Shown one piece after another: positions 5,810 to 7,097 of a DNA stretch of 7,097 nt. A model generated the notes under the pieces. The model had not been told where the DNA came from. It saw only the letters and a list, made by a program, of their open reading frames with translations, and ran no database searches. The position numbers and the translations under genes are program-made. The stretch spans positions 1-7,097 of the forward strand of contig JAHEYA010000121.1 of assembly GCA_023251855.1 (NCBI GenBank), written 5' to 3'. The stretch comes from Bacteroidota bacterium (lineage in GTDB: Bacteria; Bacteroidota; Bacteroidia; 2-12-FULL-35-15). Each line of letters starts with the position of its first letter. Within the stretch, counting starts at the first letter, position 1.

Positions 5810-7097
5810 CTACCCGCCTATTGACCATACAGCGCCATCTTTCGTATCTTTTATGGTGATATTGATTTTATTTAAATCATCGCGTAATTTATCAGAAGCA
5901 ACGAAATCTTTTTTTGCTTTTACATCCTTTCTGATATCGAGAATAATTTCCATAACATTCTGTAATGCTTTATCATTGGCTGTATTAGAGCTTTCTGATT
6001 TTAATCCTAACACATCAAAAATAAAATCGTGCATTAATTTTTTCAGTAATAGCAAATCATCACTTGTAATTGACTCTTTGCCATCATTTACTGAATTAAT
6101 AATTCGTACTCCCTCAAATAAATTAGCAATTAAAATAGGAGTATTAAAATCATCATTCATTGCATTGTAGCAATTTTTTTCTATCTCTTTGATAGAAGTA
6201 GTTGTTGTTGCAGCTGGTTTTAGATTTTCCAATGTTTTTATGGATGCCATCAAACGAGCATATCCTTTTTCGGATGCTTGTAGTGCTTCATTCGAGAAAT
6301 CGAGTGTGCTGCCATAATGGGTTTGCATCATAAAAAAGCGGACAGCCATTGGGTTGTATCCTTTTTCTAATAAAGGATGATTGCCAGTAAATAATTCACC
6401 TGGTAAAAAACCATTTCCGGCTGTTTTCGACATACGAACACCATTTACAGTAAGCATATTAGTATGCATCCAATATTTAACAGGTGCTTTGTGGTTACAC
6501 GCTTGTGACTGTGCAATTTCATTGGTATGATGGGTCGCTTGCAAATCCATTCCGCCACCATGTATATCAAAAGTATCGCCTAAATATTTGCTACTCATAG
6601 CAGAACATTCAATGTGCCATCCCGGAAAACCCCATCCCCATGGTGATGGCCAGCGCATGATTTGTTCCGGTTTTACTTTAATCCATAAAGCAAAATCAAG
6701 TCGACCACGTTTTTCATCTTGTCCGCTAAGCTCACGTGTATTAGCAATCAGGTCTTCTAACAATCGGTTAGTAAGTTGACCGTATGGGAATTCTTTATTG
6801 TATTTTTCTACATCAAAATAAACTGTGCCATTGGTTTCATAGGCATATCCATTATCAATAATTTTTTTCACCATTTCAATCTGCTCACAAATATGACCAG
6901 TGGCAGTTGGTTCAATACTTGGTGAAAGAGCGTTAAACTCGCGCATTACGTCATGAAAACCAAGTGTGTATTTTTGAACGATTTCCATTGGTTCCAGCTG
7001 TTCCAGCTTCGCCTTTTTTGCAAATTTATCATCGCCTTCATCACGATCGCCTTCCAAATGGCCGGCATCAGTTATGTTGCGAACATAACGTACTTTA
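5810..7097 (-). CDS. cysS: Cysteinyl-tRNA synthetase, all but the N-terminus (start lies outside the window)
   Basis: This class I synthetase attaches cysteine to tRNA-Cys in the cytoplasm. The reading frame is open to the window edge, and its first complete residues, KVRYVRNITDAGHLEGDRDE, are the usual interior sequence of Bacteroidota CysRS, so about 428 of an expected 490 or so residues are visible. The HIGH motif and the first zinc cysteine would lie upstream. Visible hallmarks are PSPWGWGFPGWHIECSAMS (bases about 6654-6598, zinc cysteine in HIEC), FDIHGGGMDLQATHHTNE (6568-6515; the His and Glu of HTNE supply the remaining zinc ligands), and the adenylate-loop motif as RMSKTAGN (6436-6413) in place of KMSKSLGN. 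The helical anticodon-binding end finishes GAVWSIGG. An apparent TTG start at 7057 is only an internal leucine. It is probably the first gene of the leftward operon, followed after 16 bases by the cyclase lipoprotein gene. Confidence 0.95.
   Translation of the reverse strand, partial: KVRYVRNITDAGHLEGDRDEGDDKFAKKAKLEQLEPMEIVQKYTLGFHDVMREFNALSPSIEPTATGHICEQIEMVKKIIDNGYAYETNGTVYFDVEKYNKEFPYGQLTNRLLEDLIANTRELSGQDEKRGRLDFALWIKVKPEQIMRWPSPWGWGFPGWHIECSAMSSKYLGDTFDIHGGGMDLQATHHTNEIAQSQACNHKAPVKYWMHTNMLTVNGVRMSKTAGNGFLPGELFTGNHPLLEKGYNPMAVRFFMMQTHYGSTLDFSNEALQASEKGYARLMASIKTLENLKPAATTTTSIKEIEKNCYNAMNDDFNTPILIANLFEGVRIINSVNDGKESITSDDLLLLKKLMHDFIFDVLGLKSESSNTANDKALQNVMEIILDIRKDVKAKKDFVASDKLRDDLNKINITIKDTKDGAVWSIGG

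Noticed and set aside
5784..6170. 128-codon plus-strand open frame opposite the end of cysS
   Set aside because: It mirrors a confident cysS reading frame; the hydrophobic, Ser-rich product looks like an antisense shadow.
6194..6214. Short GTTGTT-like triplet run in cysS
   Set aside because: It encodes a few threonines in a variable loop; units are three bases and few, so slippage would not shift the frame.
7055..7057. TTG as the start codon of cysS
   Set aside because: The frame continues upstream to the window edge with typical CysRS sequence (KVRYVRNITDAGH), so this TTG is an internal leucine and the real start is outside.
1..7097. Defence system, CRISPR array, insertion sequence, tRNA or phage genes
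   Set aside because: I found no repeats with spacers, no transposase or integrase motifs, no tRNA-like cloverleaf and no defence-associated domains; all substantial open frames belong to other recognisable families.

Overview
The window looks like an ordinary chromosomal stretch from an AT-rich member of the Bacteroidota. The evidence is a PKD domain with a gliding-motility/type-B-like C-terminal domain, a type A type IX secretion (T9SS) sorting domain, Bacteroidota-style promoter elements (TTTG-N19-TAnnTTTG-like), weak Shine-Dalgarno sequences, and a signal peptide that would leave glutamine at the mature N-terminus. I see no phage, transposon, CRISPR, tRNA or rRNA sequence. Coding density is very high: the only gap above 20 bases between genes is the 115-base divergent region at 500-614.

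Left part: the 5' portion of an RNase R gene (rnr) runs leftward off the window edge. From the shared divergent region an ECF sigma-factor gene (615-1139) runs rightward. It is followed 13 bases later by a gene for a membrane-anchored protein (1153-2121) with a short cytoplasmic N-terminus, one transmembrane helix, a low-complexity linker, a PKD domain and a C-terminal domain resembling the T9SS type B/gliding-motility-associated domain. The pair has the layout of a sigma/anti-sigma (or sigma/sensor) module.

Right part: four genes run leftward as a tight apparent operon. In transcription order they are cysS (cysteinyl-tRNA synthetase, 5' end outside the window); a lipoprotein of the M28 family that best matches type II zinc glutaminyl cyclases; a GT9 heptosyltransferase-like glycosyltransferase, overlapping the previous gene by 11 bases; and a secreted PHP-domain metallohydrolase with a PKD domain and a type A T9SS sorting domain. 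The operon ends 5 bases from the end of the sigma module, tail to tail.

How the genes may work together: three of the four downstream genes concern the cell envelope. The PHP protein is predicted to be cleaved to expose an N-terminal glutamine, the substrate of the glutaminyl cyclase encoded in the same operon, and is then predicted to leave through the T9SS. Opposite it sits a sigma module whose periplasmic part resembles a T9SS sorting domain. The most interesting points are this secretion-domain-bearing sigma module, the cyclase/substrate pairing, and a 7-base tandem repeat in the cyclase gene that could switch its reading frame. None is proof of a new system; the gene families themselves are recognisable.
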